A stretch of 39,937 bases of DNA from contig JAKPGL010000053.1 of assembly GCA_029550925.1 (NCBI GenBank), positions 1 to 39,937 of the forward strand. Direction: 5' to 3'. The notes beneath the pieces are model-generated. The model had not been told where the DNA came from. It made no database searches and saw nothing but the letters and a program-made list of their open reading frames with translations. A program made the position numbers and the translations under genes. Positions 1 to 8,167 of this stretch are shown here, piece by piece (positions within the stretch are counted from its first letter, which is position 1; each line of letters starts with the position of its first letter). The DNA is from Planctomycetota bacterium (GTDB taxonomy: Bacteria > Planctomycetota > Planctomycetia > Pirellulales > Thermoguttaceae).

Positions 1-1087
1 CATTCCCCAATCTGCCCTGAGGATTGCTTCTGTCCGGCAAACTGGGCGAACCTTCTGCCAAAGAGGAACCGGGCGGTGAAATGCCCCCCGCTGGCGGAGA
101 ACGGTCTCCTGAGGATGGCGCCGATGGGCCGCCGCCCGGACTGGCCATCGGTCCTGCCGACGGCATAGACATTCCCGCCATCGGGACCGTTTCTGGTCTG
201 GGCGAAGGTTGTCTTAGCGGTGGGTTCGGAGAATATCCCCCCTGCGGAGCTGTATCGCTCGGAGAACCCCGGGTGTCAGAGGGGGAATAGGCCAGAGGAC
301 CCCCTGAGGATTGGGGTGGGGCGCTGGCCGGAGGGGAACTCATCGTCCGTTCCGCCAAGGGCGGAGGTCTCAAATACTCTGTTCCACGGGAACCACTCGG
401 CCCGGATTCTGTTTCCCTAGGACCAGGAGGATAGGAATAGGGAATCGAACTGCTTGGCTGCCCCACATACCCAGAAGAAGGCGCTGGATAGCCGTCCGCA
501 GAGGCGTTCCATGCAGGGGGATTTTGGTACGCCGTACTCGGAGGCCCACCGCCCTGATTGGCTTGCTCGGGTGGGTTTGTCCAAGAGGGATTCCGGCCCG
601 ATGGGAAGCCCGCCTGGTTCCAACCCGGGTCGAACCCCGGTGAACCTGGGGAGGCGGCCAATTGCATTTCGCCAGCCACCCGCTGGAGTTGAGCGATATA
701 TTGTTCTGCCGGTACTGCACCCTGAAACCGACGGATCACCTGGCCGTTCGGACTAAGCACCAAATCGGTCGGCAACGCCGTGATCCCATACTGGCGCGCC
801 GTGTATGGGAATTGATCTGCGTTGATTTTTACCGGCACATAATAGGTTTCTACGGCGGCGGCTACCTCAGGACGGCTAAAGACCAGCCGATCCATTTTTT
901 GACAAGGCCCACAATTGGGGGACCAGAAATGGATCAGCACCAATCGGCGGGTTTGGGCGGCCCGCTGTTGGGCAGCCTGAAGACTGAGGGATTCCCAACG
1001 AACCCCCTCTTGGGCATTGGTAACACCCACCAGAAAAATGGGAACCGCAACCGCCGCTACCGAAAGCACTAGGGATTTGAGTTTCAT
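1..1087 (-). CDS. Thioredoxin-fold exported protein with Pro/Ser/Gly-rich tail (3' end outside window)
   Basis: The reading frame opens at an ATG at 1087 and runs off the left edge after about 362 codons, so the C-terminus is missing. Residues 1-25 form a signal peptide (basic start, hydrophobic core, ending near TNAQ). A thioredoxin-like domain follows at about residues 28-140. It has a W-S-P-N-C-G-P-C active site (Cys59 and Cys62) and a cis-proline region around T-A-L-P-T. From about residue 150 onward the protein is low-complexity and rich in Pro, Ser and Gly. The fold and CGPC motif suggest a thiol reductase or disulfide-handling protein outside the cytoplasm; the substrate cannot be told. 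The preceding minus-strand gene (the HtrA-like protease) ends 357 bp upstream, so this gene probably has its own promoter. The domain call is firm; the precise role is open. Confidence 0.8.
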   Translation of the reverse strand, partial: MKLKSLVLSVAAVAVPIFLVGVTNAQEGVRWESLSLQAAQQRAAQTRRLVLIHFWSPNCGPCQKMDRLVFSRPEVAAAVETYYVPVKINADQFPYTARQYGITALPTDLVLSPNGQVIRRFQGAVPAEQYIAQLQRVAGEMQLAASPGSPGFDPGWNQAGFPSGRNPSWTNPPEQANQGGGPPSTAYQNPPAWNASADGYPAPSSGYVGQPSSSIPYSYPPGPRETESGPSGSRGTEYLRPPPLAERTMSSPPASAPPQSSGGPLAYSPSDTRGSPSDTAPQGGYSPNPPLRQPSPRPETVPMAGMSMPSAGPMASPGGGPSAPSSGDRSPPAGGISPPGSSLAEGSPSLPDRSNPQGRLGN

Positions 1088-1444
1088 TTCCTAGAAAGCC
1101 CCAACTTTCAAGAGGCAGTAAAAGACTATTCCCGGCTGAGAAAGCCCCGCGCTGTACTTAATCGGTCAATAAAGGTGAGAAAGTGCTGTTAAAATATGCC
1201 GATTTTGCTAGATGTTCCAATTTTTCCGGAAAAGCAGGTCTTTCAGGATATAAAAGTAATCCATTGAGGGGGGGATATACACCATGAAATGGTGTCTTTA
1301 TCTCGTTTTTATACCCCTGAAGAGGGAAAAGCCGAGAACCCCAAACGGGGAATGCATCAAAAGGATGGTTATCCCTCCTAAATATGGGGAGAGAAAATCT
1401 CGCGAGAAGAGGCCCAGAATGGGCAAAATAGGCAAAATGGAAAA
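1088..1444. other. Intergenic region, leader of the thioredoxin-fold gene
   Basis: No coding signal was seen in these 357 bases. They lie between the HtrA stop and the thioredoxin-fold start, both on the minus strand. The one clear structure is the inverted repeat at 1279-1295. An A-rich direct repeat (GGCAAAAT at 1422-1429 and 1431-1438) sits just after the HtrA stop. No convincing -35/-10 pair was found for the downstream gene. Confidence 0.5.
1279..1295. repeat. Perfect 7-bp inverted repeat (ACACCAT/ATGGTGT)
   Basis: ACACCAT (1279-1285) and ATGGTGT (1289-1295) are separated by GAA. A further GATA/TATC pairing flanks the stem imperfectly. It could be a hairpin in the RNA or a dyad operator upstream of the thioredoxin-fold gene. 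On the plus strand it is followed by a T-rich stretch, but no plus-strand gene ends here. On the minus strand it lies about 150 bases after the HtrA stop, with no T-run after it. Confidence 0.5.
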
Positions 1445-2692
1445 TTACGGTTTCGGAGAGAGAAATGGTTCCCGGTCAGCCAGGATAACCTGAAGAGGCA
1501 CAACTTTTCGGTCCCTGAACAGGACAATCGGGACTTTTTTGCCCACAGGAGTCGTTCCCACGAGATTGATCAAATGGCCGGCATCTTCCACCTGCTGGCC
1601 GTCGAATTGAAGGATAATGTCGCCGATCTGCACACCGGCAACCGCCGCCGGCGACTGGGCGGTTACCCCGGACACCCGCGCCCCCATTGGCCTGGGCAGC
1701 CCCACTTCCGCCGCCATGGCCGGCCCAAACCGAGAATCCAAATGAACTCCTAAAAACGCCCGAACCACTTTGCCTTTTTCGATCAGTTGGTTGGCCACAA
1801 ACATAAACATGTCGATCGGAATGGCAAATCCAATCCCCTCGTTCCCGCCGGAATTGCTGGCAATGGCCGTGTTAATGCCGATCACCTCTCCTCGCAGATT
1901 GATCAACGGGCCGCCGCTATTGCCGGGATTGATCGCCGCATCCGTCTGGAGGAAGTCTTGAAAAACGACCTCGGCATGGCCGAGCTCTAAATCCCGCCGA
2001 CCTTTCGCACTGATGATACCGAACGTAACCGAATGGCTCAGTCCAAACGGGCTTCCCACCGCCAAGACAAAGTCGCCGATTTCTACGTCTTTGCTCTTGC
2101 CAAGCCGAGCGGGCGTCAGGTCGGCGGCGTCCACCGCCAACACCGCCACATCGCTTTCCGGGTCATCCCATAGTCGGGAGGGATATATCCGTCGGCCGTC
2201 GGCCAGACCGATCTTGATGCCGCCGATACCGGATCCTTTGATGACATGACGATTGGTCAACACATAGAATTTGCCCTGGATTTGCACGACCACGCCGGAA
2301 CCGGCTTCTTCGACCCGTTGGGTCGGCGTGCGCTGCGGTGAACTGGGCAGACCAGGCTCGGCTTCGATGTGGACTACCGTAGGCCGAACCAGCTTCACCA
2401 CGGTTTTTACGATCGCCGCTTGCCGCTCCCAATATTCTGCTTGTTTTTGCAATTGGCGATAGAGTTCCTCTTGTTTTTGAGCGCTCAGGGAGTCGGCGCT
2501 TTCCAAAACGCCCAGGAGGCCTGTTTGTCCCCAGGCGCCGGCGCTAAAACCTGTCCACAGCAGGCCAGCCAGCAGCAAAGCAAACTTCCGATTGCTGAAT
2601 CCTACAGGAGAAACCTCCCGGCGAACCGTTTGGAGGCCCCAAAGAATATCTGAAACCAGAGTTTGCAAAAAGAAACCGCTTTTTTGCATCAT
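1445..2692 (-). CDS. HtrA/DegP-type trypsin-like serine protease with one PDZ domain
   Basis: This is a periplasmic or membrane-anchored quality-control protease of the HtrA family (S1C). From the ATG at 2692 it is 415 residues. A hydrophobic segment at about residues 36-54, ending near AGAWG, acts as signal peptide or anchor. A short helical region follows (about 60-100), then the trypsin-like domain. The catalytic triad is visible: His149 in TNRHV, Asp181 in SDVAVL and Ser259 in GNSGGP. A single PDZ domain occupies about residues 320-405. The start is uncertain: ATGs at 2776, 2704, 2692 and 2689 are all in frame and none has a good Shine-Dalgarno sequence. The n-region is unusually long with any of them. 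It is preceded by a 640-bp gap and followed by the thioredoxin-fold gene on the same strand. Confidence 0.88.
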   Translation of the reverse strand: MMQKSGFFLQTLVSDILWGLQTVRREVSPVGFSNRKFALLLAGLLWTGFSAGAWGQTGLLGVLESADSLSAQKQEELYRQLQKQAEYWERQAAIVKTVVKLVRPTVVHIEAEPGLPSSPQRTPTQRVEEAGSGVVVQIQGKFYVLTNRHVIKGSGIGGIKIGLADGRRIYPSRLWDDPESDVAVLAVDAADLTPARLGKSKDVEIGDFVLAVGSPFGLSHSVTFGIISAKGRRDLELGHAEVVFQDFLQTDAAINPGNSGGPLINLRGEVIGINTAIASNSGGNEGIGFAIPIDMFMFVANQLIEKGKVVRAFLGVHLDSRFGPAMAAEVGLPRPMGARVSGVTAQSPAAVAGVQIGDIILQFDGQQVEDAGHLINLVGTTPVGKKVPIVLFRDRKVVPLQVILADREPFLSPKP

Positions 2693-3335
2693 TGGGAATC
2701 CCATGGGTGGGCGTCGTCCGTCTAAGAAACAACTCCGATGAATGTTGCGAATGGTGCGTCTATACCTTATCCCCAATTCTATAACAGTTTATCCGTCAAG
2801 AGGGAGATGTCGTTTCATTCTCCCGTCCTAGGCGATGCGGAACATGGGAAGGATACGTTTCCGTTGTTCGCCGGGGGCAACGTCTTTTCTTTTTTAGACG
2901 CCCCATCTCTGCCGCTCCCTTCCTGCGTCCCTAAGGCCCCTTTGTTTCGTAAAAGAAGCCTTTGGGCCGGCAGCCGAAAGGGATTGGGCCGGGAGGACAG
3001 GTCTTGAGGAAAAAACCGGTTCCTTAAAGTTTACCGGATATAGCGATTATAGGGGATAGGCGGAGGATTTTTCGCCGTTTTGAGCGGCGTTTCGCCTCAA
3101 ATTTATCGGATATTCCGGTTGTAGGGGAAATAGCTGTTTCTCGGATTATAAGGTGAGATTGGGCCGAAGTAGAGAAGGAGGAGATTGCCTATAAAATGGG
3201 GCGGAAGGATTTTACAGAGTGTGTTGCCGACAGGAAAAGGCGTTCCTTTAGGTGGCTTATGGGAATATGGAAGGGACACCGATTTCCAGCCCGTTTTTCG
3301 GACAGCAAAAGGCGCCGGCTCGCCAAGGGAGGGTA
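2693..3335. other. Divergent intergenic region between protease and WD40 gene
   Basis: About 640 bases without a convincing gene. It holds a hairpin at 2874-2904 (GGGG/CCCC plus CGTCT/AGACG around a T-rich loop) and a small inverted repeat CGCCG/CGGCG at 3073-3089. A promoter-like motif recurs at about 3030-3058 and 3102-3132. An in-frame GTG (3252) and an ATG (3267) could extend the WD40 gene upstream, but neither has a good ribosome-binding site. Confidence 0.5.
3030..3132 (+). promoter_or_regulatory. Two diverged copies of a promoter-like motif upstream of the WD40 gene
   Basis: Two blocks 72 bp apart read TTTAyCGGATAT, then four variable bases, then rTTrTAGGGGA. The first contains TTATAG, preceded at 17 bp by TTAAAG, which resembles a weak sigma-70 promoter. 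A shorter related sequence (TCGGATTATAAGG) lies at about 3141-3153. Tandem promoters or repeated regulator sites are both possible. Assignment to the plus-strand gene is by proximity. Confidence 0.3.
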
Positions 3336-5303
3336 ATGCTTTTAGCGTCGTGTCCCCTGTGTGGATGGACTCACCAGGCAGCCGTTTCCGAACGGGCAGA
3401 TCGGCAGGAAATTGTTTGTCGTCAATGTGGACTCGCCTTTCCCGTGCGACCGCAAGAGAACACCGTAAATATAAAGGGGGGAAGCATGTCTCCGAGTGAG
3501 AGCGATCCCCAACTGGAATTTCTGGAAAAATGGCTTTCCGGTCCGCCTCCGGGGCCGCGTGAGCTTGGTCCTGTTCAGATGCTCTGGCGATGGTGTCGGA
3601 AACGTCCGCTTTTAGCGGTTTCCGTGTTTCTTTCGTTTCTTGTAGTGGTGGGGTCTTTATCGCTGGCTATCTGGGGTTGGGGAAAAACAAGCCAACAATT
3701 TAGCGAGCTTCGGGATCAGTTTCAGCGCGCCCAGGAAACCTTGGCCGTCTCGCAACAACTCCTGGAGCAGCAAAAACAACAGGTCCAACGCTGCGTCGAA
3801 CGTCTTCGCCAGACAGAAACCGCCCGCGACCAAGCTCAACGTCAATACGACCAAGCCCGTCGGGAGATGCAACAGTTGCAGACCCGATACCAGGCAATGG
3901 AAACCGAACGGACTCGGCTTGAGCAACAACTGCAAAGCGTCTGGGCGTTGCACCTGGCCCGCCAATCGCAGGATTGGGTTTTTGTAGAGCCCCGGCGTAG
4001 TCTTCTGGCAGCTTCCGAAGCCGCTCGCCTCTTTCAGCAGCAAGGCGCTGGGCTGGACCCCGTCCTTGTGCAGACCCTCCAGGATGCTTTGGTCCAACTG
4101 GGATACGGGCGTCTGGAAGGTCAGCCCGCTCCTGTTTTCGCGTTAGCGATCAGCCGAGACGCCCGTTGGCTGATCACCGGCGGCGAAGACCTATCGGTTC
4201 GCCTTTGGAACCTCGGCGCCGAAAAACCGCTTTTAGCCGGGGTCCTTCGAGGGCATACCGGAACCATTCGGCTGGCGATTCTGACGCCTGACCAGCGACG
4301 CTTGATCACGGCCGGTCAGGATGGTCGAGTTTTCCTGTGGGATTTGTCCTCGGAACCCGCCTCCATCAAACCCCGCGCCCTCGGCGTCCAGGAGGGACCG
4401 ATTCTGACCGGCGCGGTTAGTTCCGATGGCCGTTGGCTGATTACCGGCGGCGGCAGCCTCTTCCAAAAGGATTATACGGCCCGGCTATGGGATTTACACG
4501 CCGATCCGCCCGGAAGCCATTCGATTGCGCTTCGCGGCCATGAGCGCCCCATCCGGGCGGTAACCATTTCTCCTGACCTTCGATGGGCGATTACCGCGGG
4601 CGAAGATAGGACCATTCGGCTCTATCATCTACAGGCCCGTTATCCAGCCGCCGAACAGCGCATCTTGACCGGACATGAAAAGCCGGTTACCCGATTGGCC
4701 GTCAGTTCCAACAGCCGTTGGTTGGCCTCGGCCAGTTGCGACGGAATCGTCCGACTCTGGGACCTCCGGGCGTCTGAACCAGCCAAAGATTTCTTTATTC
4801 TTACCGGCCATAGTAGCGCCGTCGATGCGCTGGCCATCGACTCGCAATCCCGCTGGATTGCCGCGGGCGGCGCCGATGGGACGCTCCGACTCTGGGACCT
4901 GGAAGCCCCCAATCCGTCGGCGGCCTCGATCCTGCTGAAAGGGCACGAAGGACCCGTCCACTGTGCGGTCTTCAGCCCCGATGGTCGAACCCTGCTTTCC
5001 AGCAGCGCCGATCACACGGTTCGGATATGGGACCTTTCCGCCTCCGACCCCAACCAAAAGACGATCATCCTTCGCGGCCACCGGAGCAGCGTCCATCAGA
5101 TGCTTTTGAGCGAGGATGGGCGTTTGCTGGTTACCGCCTCGGAAGGGACGCCGGACGTCCGAGACGCCGCCGTTCGGATTTGGCGTATTCGCAGCGAGGA
5201 CGTACTCGCCCAGGCCCGCCAGATAGCTGGTCAAATATTTACTAAGTCCGAGCAAGAAGAAATCATGGCCTCCCTTCGGCCCTTGGACTCAGCCGCTCGG
5301 TAA
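3336..5303 (+). CDS. Zinc-ribbon, single-TM, coiled-coil WD40-repeat protein
   Basis: This protein of about 655 residues has an unusual order of parts. It opens with a zinc ribbon (Cys6, Cys9, Cys28, Cys31, as C-P-L-C-G and C-R-Q-C-G). A linker then contains an LGPVQMLWRWCRKRP-like stretch, followed by one membrane helix (LLAVSVFLSFLVVVGSLSLA). Next is a Gln/Arg-rich coiled coil of about 85 residues, and last a WD40 propeller of about seven repeats with recurring (V/I)RLWDL. The W-R-W-C-R-K motif before the membrane helix resembles the juxtamembrane stretch of planctomycete Ser/Thr kinases with WD40 tails, but no kinase domain is present. The ATG at 3336 follows AAGGGAGGG and keeps the zinc ribbon. 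An internal ATG at 3486, with AAGGGGGG before it, would remove the ribbon. A scaffold role at the membrane is inferred. Confidence 0.82.
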   Translation: MLLASCPLCGWTHQAAVSERADRQEIVCRQCGLAFPVRPQENTVNIKGGSMSPSESDPQLEFLEKWLSGPPPGPRELGPVQMLWRWCRKRPLLAVSVFLSFLVVVGSLSLAIWGWGKTSQQFSELRDQFQRAQETLAVSQQLLEQQKQQVQRCVERLRQTETARDQAQRQYDQARREMQQLQTRYQAMETERTRLEQQLQSVWALHLARQSQDWVFVEPRRSLLAASEAARLFQQQGAGLDPVLVQTLQDALVQLGYGRLEGQPAPVFALAISRDARWLITGGEDLSVRLWNLGAEKPLLAGVLRGHTGTIRLAILTPDQRRLITAGQDGRVFLWDLSSEPASIKPRALGVQEGPILTGAVSSDGRWLITGGGSLFQKDYTARLWDLHADPPGSHSIALRGHERPIRAVTISPDLRWAITAGEDRTIRLYHLQARYPAAEQRILTGHEKPVTRLAVSSNSRWLASASCDGIVRLWDLRASEPAKDFFILTGHSSAVDALAIDSQSRWIAAGGADGTLRLWDLEAPNPSAASILLKGHEGPVHCAVFSPDGRTLLSSSADHTVRIWDLSASDPNQKTIILRGHRSSVHQMLLSEDGRLLVTASEGTPDVRDAAVRIWRIRSEDVLAQARQIAGQIFTKSEQEEIMASLRPLDSAAR

Positions 5304-5326
5304 CCAACTCCGCCGTCCGGATCGCT

Positions 5327-5367
5327 CCGCCGCCCTCCTCGGGAATCGACTTATCCACCGGCGGCGG
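5327..5367. terminator. Putative bidirectional terminator hairpin
   Basis: CCGCCGCC (5327-5334) and GGCGGCGG (5360-5367) form a perfect 8-bp GC stem around a 25-base loop. The hairpin sits exactly between two convergent stop codons (WD40 gene ends 5303, GH127 gene ends 5369). There is no strong T-run, so the call rests on position and stem strength. Confidence 0.4.
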
Positions 5368-5368
5368 T

Positions 5369-7933
5369 TCATTCCAGGACCTTCCACTCCAGTATCCCGC
5401 CGGAAAACTCCTTTTCCAATTGCACCTCGATCCGCAGCCCCCTCGTTTCCACCGCCTGGAACTTCACCTGGCAATAGCGGTCTTTAGCGATCGGAAACTC
5501 TTTCGCCTCTGGGACGGGCTTCCACTGGTCGGCCTCTCGATAAAGCAGCCGCCAGGACCGAGGCAATCGGCATTGGCCTTGGCCGGTGTCGTCGAACCAA
5601 TAGACAGCTACTCCGGCTACCCGCCGAGGTTTGTCAAACTCATACTGCACCCATTCGGCGGTTCCCCGGTGCGGCCACCAGGTCATCCGCGGAATCGAAT
5701 GATCGTTGGAGTTTTTCGGTTCCAGACCGTCGTTCAGGGCGCTAAGGCTGTCGGATTCAAAACAATGAGAGGCCGATAGCTTCCAGGTGCTGGGGGCCTT
5801 CCATTGGTGGCCTTCCGGCCCAGCGGTAACGGTCGGAATACAAGCGATCCGAAGCCTCGCCGCCCCCATCGGAATCAAGGTGATCTCCTCGATCGGTTCG
5901 GTGCTCAGGGCCGGGCATGGTTGCAACGGCCCGACCATGTTCCGCTCGTCCATCTGCCACTGCGGGATCTTTCGGCCCCGGGCTTTGATCTGGATGGACG
6001 CCGTTTGGTGCGTCCAAGGATTGGCCGCCAGTGGCCCTTCGTTCCGCACCACCCGCAACGTCTCTGCCGGGCGCCGCAAGTCCTCCCATTCCAATCCGTA
6101 GTTCCACGGCGAATCGGGAAACACCTCCCACTCCGGCCAATCCGGATGCCGATTGCCGTACTTTTGCCATCGTTCCCCGATCAGGATCGAGAAGCTCAGC
6201 GGGCCGTAATCGACCGACACGGCGCTATGGTTTTTGGCCCAGGTCCGCACTTGCACCTCCATCGGAAGCCGCAAGGTAACCGTATCTCCGTTTTGCCAGG
6301 TCCGTTCGATCCGGAGGAAGCGGAGCGGCTTGGCCGACACAGAAACCGTCTGGCCATTGATCTGCACCTGCGGCCCCTTGCACCAGCGGGGCACCCGCAA
6401 ATAGAGCGGAAACTGCACCGGTTTGGGGCTGGAAAACTCCAGACGAATCGTGTCTTCAAATGGATAGTCGGTCTTCTCGGTAATTTGAATTTTCGTTCCA
6501 TCTCCTACTTGAGCCTTCACCTCGCAGGCCGCATACAGCGAGGCGGCCAACCCCGCATCCGGCGTGGCCAGCCAAAGCTCCTCGGCATAGTACGGCCCAC
6601 CGTGCGACACATTATGCTGGCAGCACCGATAGCATTCAAACGGACTGTAACTGAACATCGTGCCGCCGTTCTGAATGCCCGGGGCTTTATTGTGCCGATC
6701 CAGTTGTACCTGGTTGGCGCAGGTGATATAGTGCAAACCTTTCAGGTCCGGTGTCATGCTGGCCGGGAAACTATTGAAGGCGATCTCTTCGCACCGATCG
6801 GCCCAGATCGGCTGGCCCGTGATACGCAGAAGCATCTCGAAGCTATGCATGAACTCGACGATGCCGCAGGTTTCGATGCCCCCGCGCGGATCGGTATATC
6901 CGGGTCGGCAGTTTTCATCGCCTACGAATCCGCCGCCCGGAAACTGCCCATACATGTCCATTAGTTTCGTGTAATTTCGTTCTGCCGAGCTGAGATGTTC
7001 CGGCTTCTGCGAAAGCATCCAGAAGACGGTCCCGGCCCGGAACCCTTGGGCTAGATTGACATTATGCCAATTGATAATATCTTCGTCCCATCGGGCCATG
7101 CCGGCGTGAATTTTGCGGGCCAGCTCCAGCAGCCACTCCTGGCCCGTCCGATTGTAAAGCCAAAGCACGCTTTCGATATTGTCGCCTGCGCGGATTTTCG
7201 GCCAATAGCCTTCGCCGAAGGCGCTTGCCGGCAGCCGATTTTGCCATTGGAAATACCGGGTTATCACGTCCAGCACCCGCCGGTCGCCGCTATATTCATA
7301 GTAGCTCTGGAGCACGTTGAGCATGACCATATGGGGCCAGAGGTCCGGTTTGCCGTCCAAAGCGGTGAGTAAGCCCCGTGGGCCGAACCAGCCGTCTTCC
7401 CGCTGAGAGGCCATCGCCGCTTCGATCCATTTACGGGCCTCGGCAATCACTTCCTGATCCTCCAGTACATAGCCCAGATCGCCGAATCCTTTCAGCCAGT
7501 AGGGCATCTCTTCCCAGCCGTGTTTGCCCTGTCCTTCTTTATTGGCCCAGGCGCTTTCTTCGAAGCGGAGCCAAGGTGAAATTTCTTTCAGTCTGCCGGT
7601 CATTCCGTTTCGCTCTAGAAGAAGCATTTGCCGGAGCCACCCCATTGGCGTAATGCTGCCGATCGGCAGTTTTACAAAAGGGCTTGGTACAAGCGGCGGC
7701 CGATTGCTCACGTAGAACGGATTCCGCTCCTCGATTGGCGGAGCCTCGACTACGGTAATCGCCAGTTCTCCCGGTTTTCTCTCCGGAACTTCCGCCCCCC
7801 GCAGCCACGATCCGAAGCAAATCATCATCCCGATCGCCGCCGCTTGGGCCACGTGAATCCCTGGGCAAACAAACCGATTCGGAGCATCTTGCCTCAGTCC
7901 AGTACGAACCCGAAAAAATGAACATATAAACAT
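5369..7933 (-). CDS. GH127-type (DUF1680) beta-L-arabinofuranosidase-like glycosidase
   Basis: This 854-residue exported glycoside hydrolase is predicted to release L-arabinofuranose from glycans. The ATG at 7933 is chosen because AGGAGGA lies 9 bases upstream; an upstream in-frame ATG (8002) has no such site. The N-terminus has a hydrophobic segment (about residues 28-46) typical of export. The (alpha/alpha)6-barrel region runs from about 75 to 480. Family zinc and catalytic residues are visible as E-T-C-G (Glu354, Cys356) and C-Y-R-C-C-Q-H-N (Cys437, Cys438); in the characterised enzyme HypBA1 the matching cysteines bind zinc and one is the nucleophile. Beta-domains follow. The last 130 residues (TAEWVQYEF...VAVYWFDD) look like an F5/8-type carbohydrate-binding domain. 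Neighbours: it diverges from the isomerase-like gene and shares a promoter region with it. Confidence 0.9.
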   Translation of the reverse strand: MFICSFFRVRTGLRQDAPNRFVCPGIHVAQAAAIGMMICFGSWLRGAEVPERKPGELAITVVEAPPIEERNPFYVSNRPPLVPSPFVKLPIGSITPMGWLRQMLLLERNGMTGRLKEISPWLRFEESAWANKEGQGKHGWEEMPYWLKGFGDLGYVLEDQEVIAEARKWIEAAMASQREDGWFGPRGLLTALDGKPDLWPHMVMLNVLQSYYEYSGDRRVLDVITRYFQWQNRLPASAFGEGYWPKIRAGDNIESVLWLYNRTGQEWLLELARKIHAGMARWDEDIINWHNVNLAQGFRAGTVFWMLSQKPEHLSSAERNYTKLMDMYGQFPGGGFVGDENCRPGYTDPRGGIETCGIVEFMHSFEMLLRITGQPIWADRCEEIAFNSFPASMTPDLKGLHYITCANQVQLDRHNKAPGIQNGGTMFSYSPFECYRCCQHNVSHGGPYYAEELWLATPDAGLAASLYAACEVKAQVGDGTKIQITEKTDYPFEDTIRLEFSSPKPVQFPLYLRVPRWCKGPQVQINGQTVSVSAKPLRFLRIERTWQNGDTVTLRLPMEVQVRTWAKNHSAVSVDYGPLSFSILIGERWQKYGNRHPDWPEWEVFPDSPWNYGLEWEDLRRPAETLRVVRNEGPLAANPWTHQTASIQIKARGRKIPQWQMDERNMVGPLQPCPALSTEPIEEITLIPMGAARLRIACIPTVTAGPEGHQWKAPSTWKLSASHCFESDSLSALNDGLEPKNSNDHSIPRMTWWPHRGTAEWVQYEFDKPRRVAGVAVYWFDDTGQGQCRLPRSWRLLYREADQWKPVPEAKEFPIAKDRYCQVKFQAVETRGLRIEVQLEKEFSGGILEWKVLE

Positions 7934-8019
7934 CTTGCCGTTCCTCCTAAAATGCCATAGACGGTTGGCCCCAAGATTGCCCTGTTTTTGTCTCTCCAGC
8001 AAACGATCTCTCTGGCTGC

Positions 8020-8048
8020 ATCATTTCTTCCCCAAGGGCGGTTGTCAA
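8020..8048 (-). promoter_or_regulatory. Putative sigma-70-type promoter for the GH127 gene
   Basis: Read on the minus strand, TTGACA (8048-8043), 17 bases, then AATGAT (8025-8020). The -35 is a perfect match and the -10 matches 4 of 6. The start of transcription would be near 8013, giving a leader of about 80 bases before the ATG at 7933. It overlaps the opposite promoter's -35. Confidence 0.5.
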
Positions 8049-8070
8049 GGATTGTATATGCTTTTAAAAT
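8042..8070 (+). promoter_or_regulatory. Putative sigma-70-type promoter for the isomerase-like gene
   Basis: TTGTCA (8042-8047), a 17-base spacer, then TAAAAT (8065-8070): both hexamers match the consensus at five of six positions. The leader to the ATG at 8168 would be about 90 bases. The -35 hexamers of this promoter and the divergent GH127 promoter lie on the same six or seven base pairs, so the two probably compete or share control. Confidence 0.5.
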
Positions 8071-8167
8071 GGATTATATGTTACCTACCGGTGAATGACT
8101 CTACTCCAGAACCTCTGGAACATTAAGGAACTGTTTCGGTCTTCCTGTTTACGAAAGGTGTCAAGCT

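Noticed and set aside
5804-6964. 386-codon open frame antisense to the GH127 gene
   Set aside because: Arg/Pro-rich shadow; the opposite strand encodes conserved GH127 catalytic motifs.
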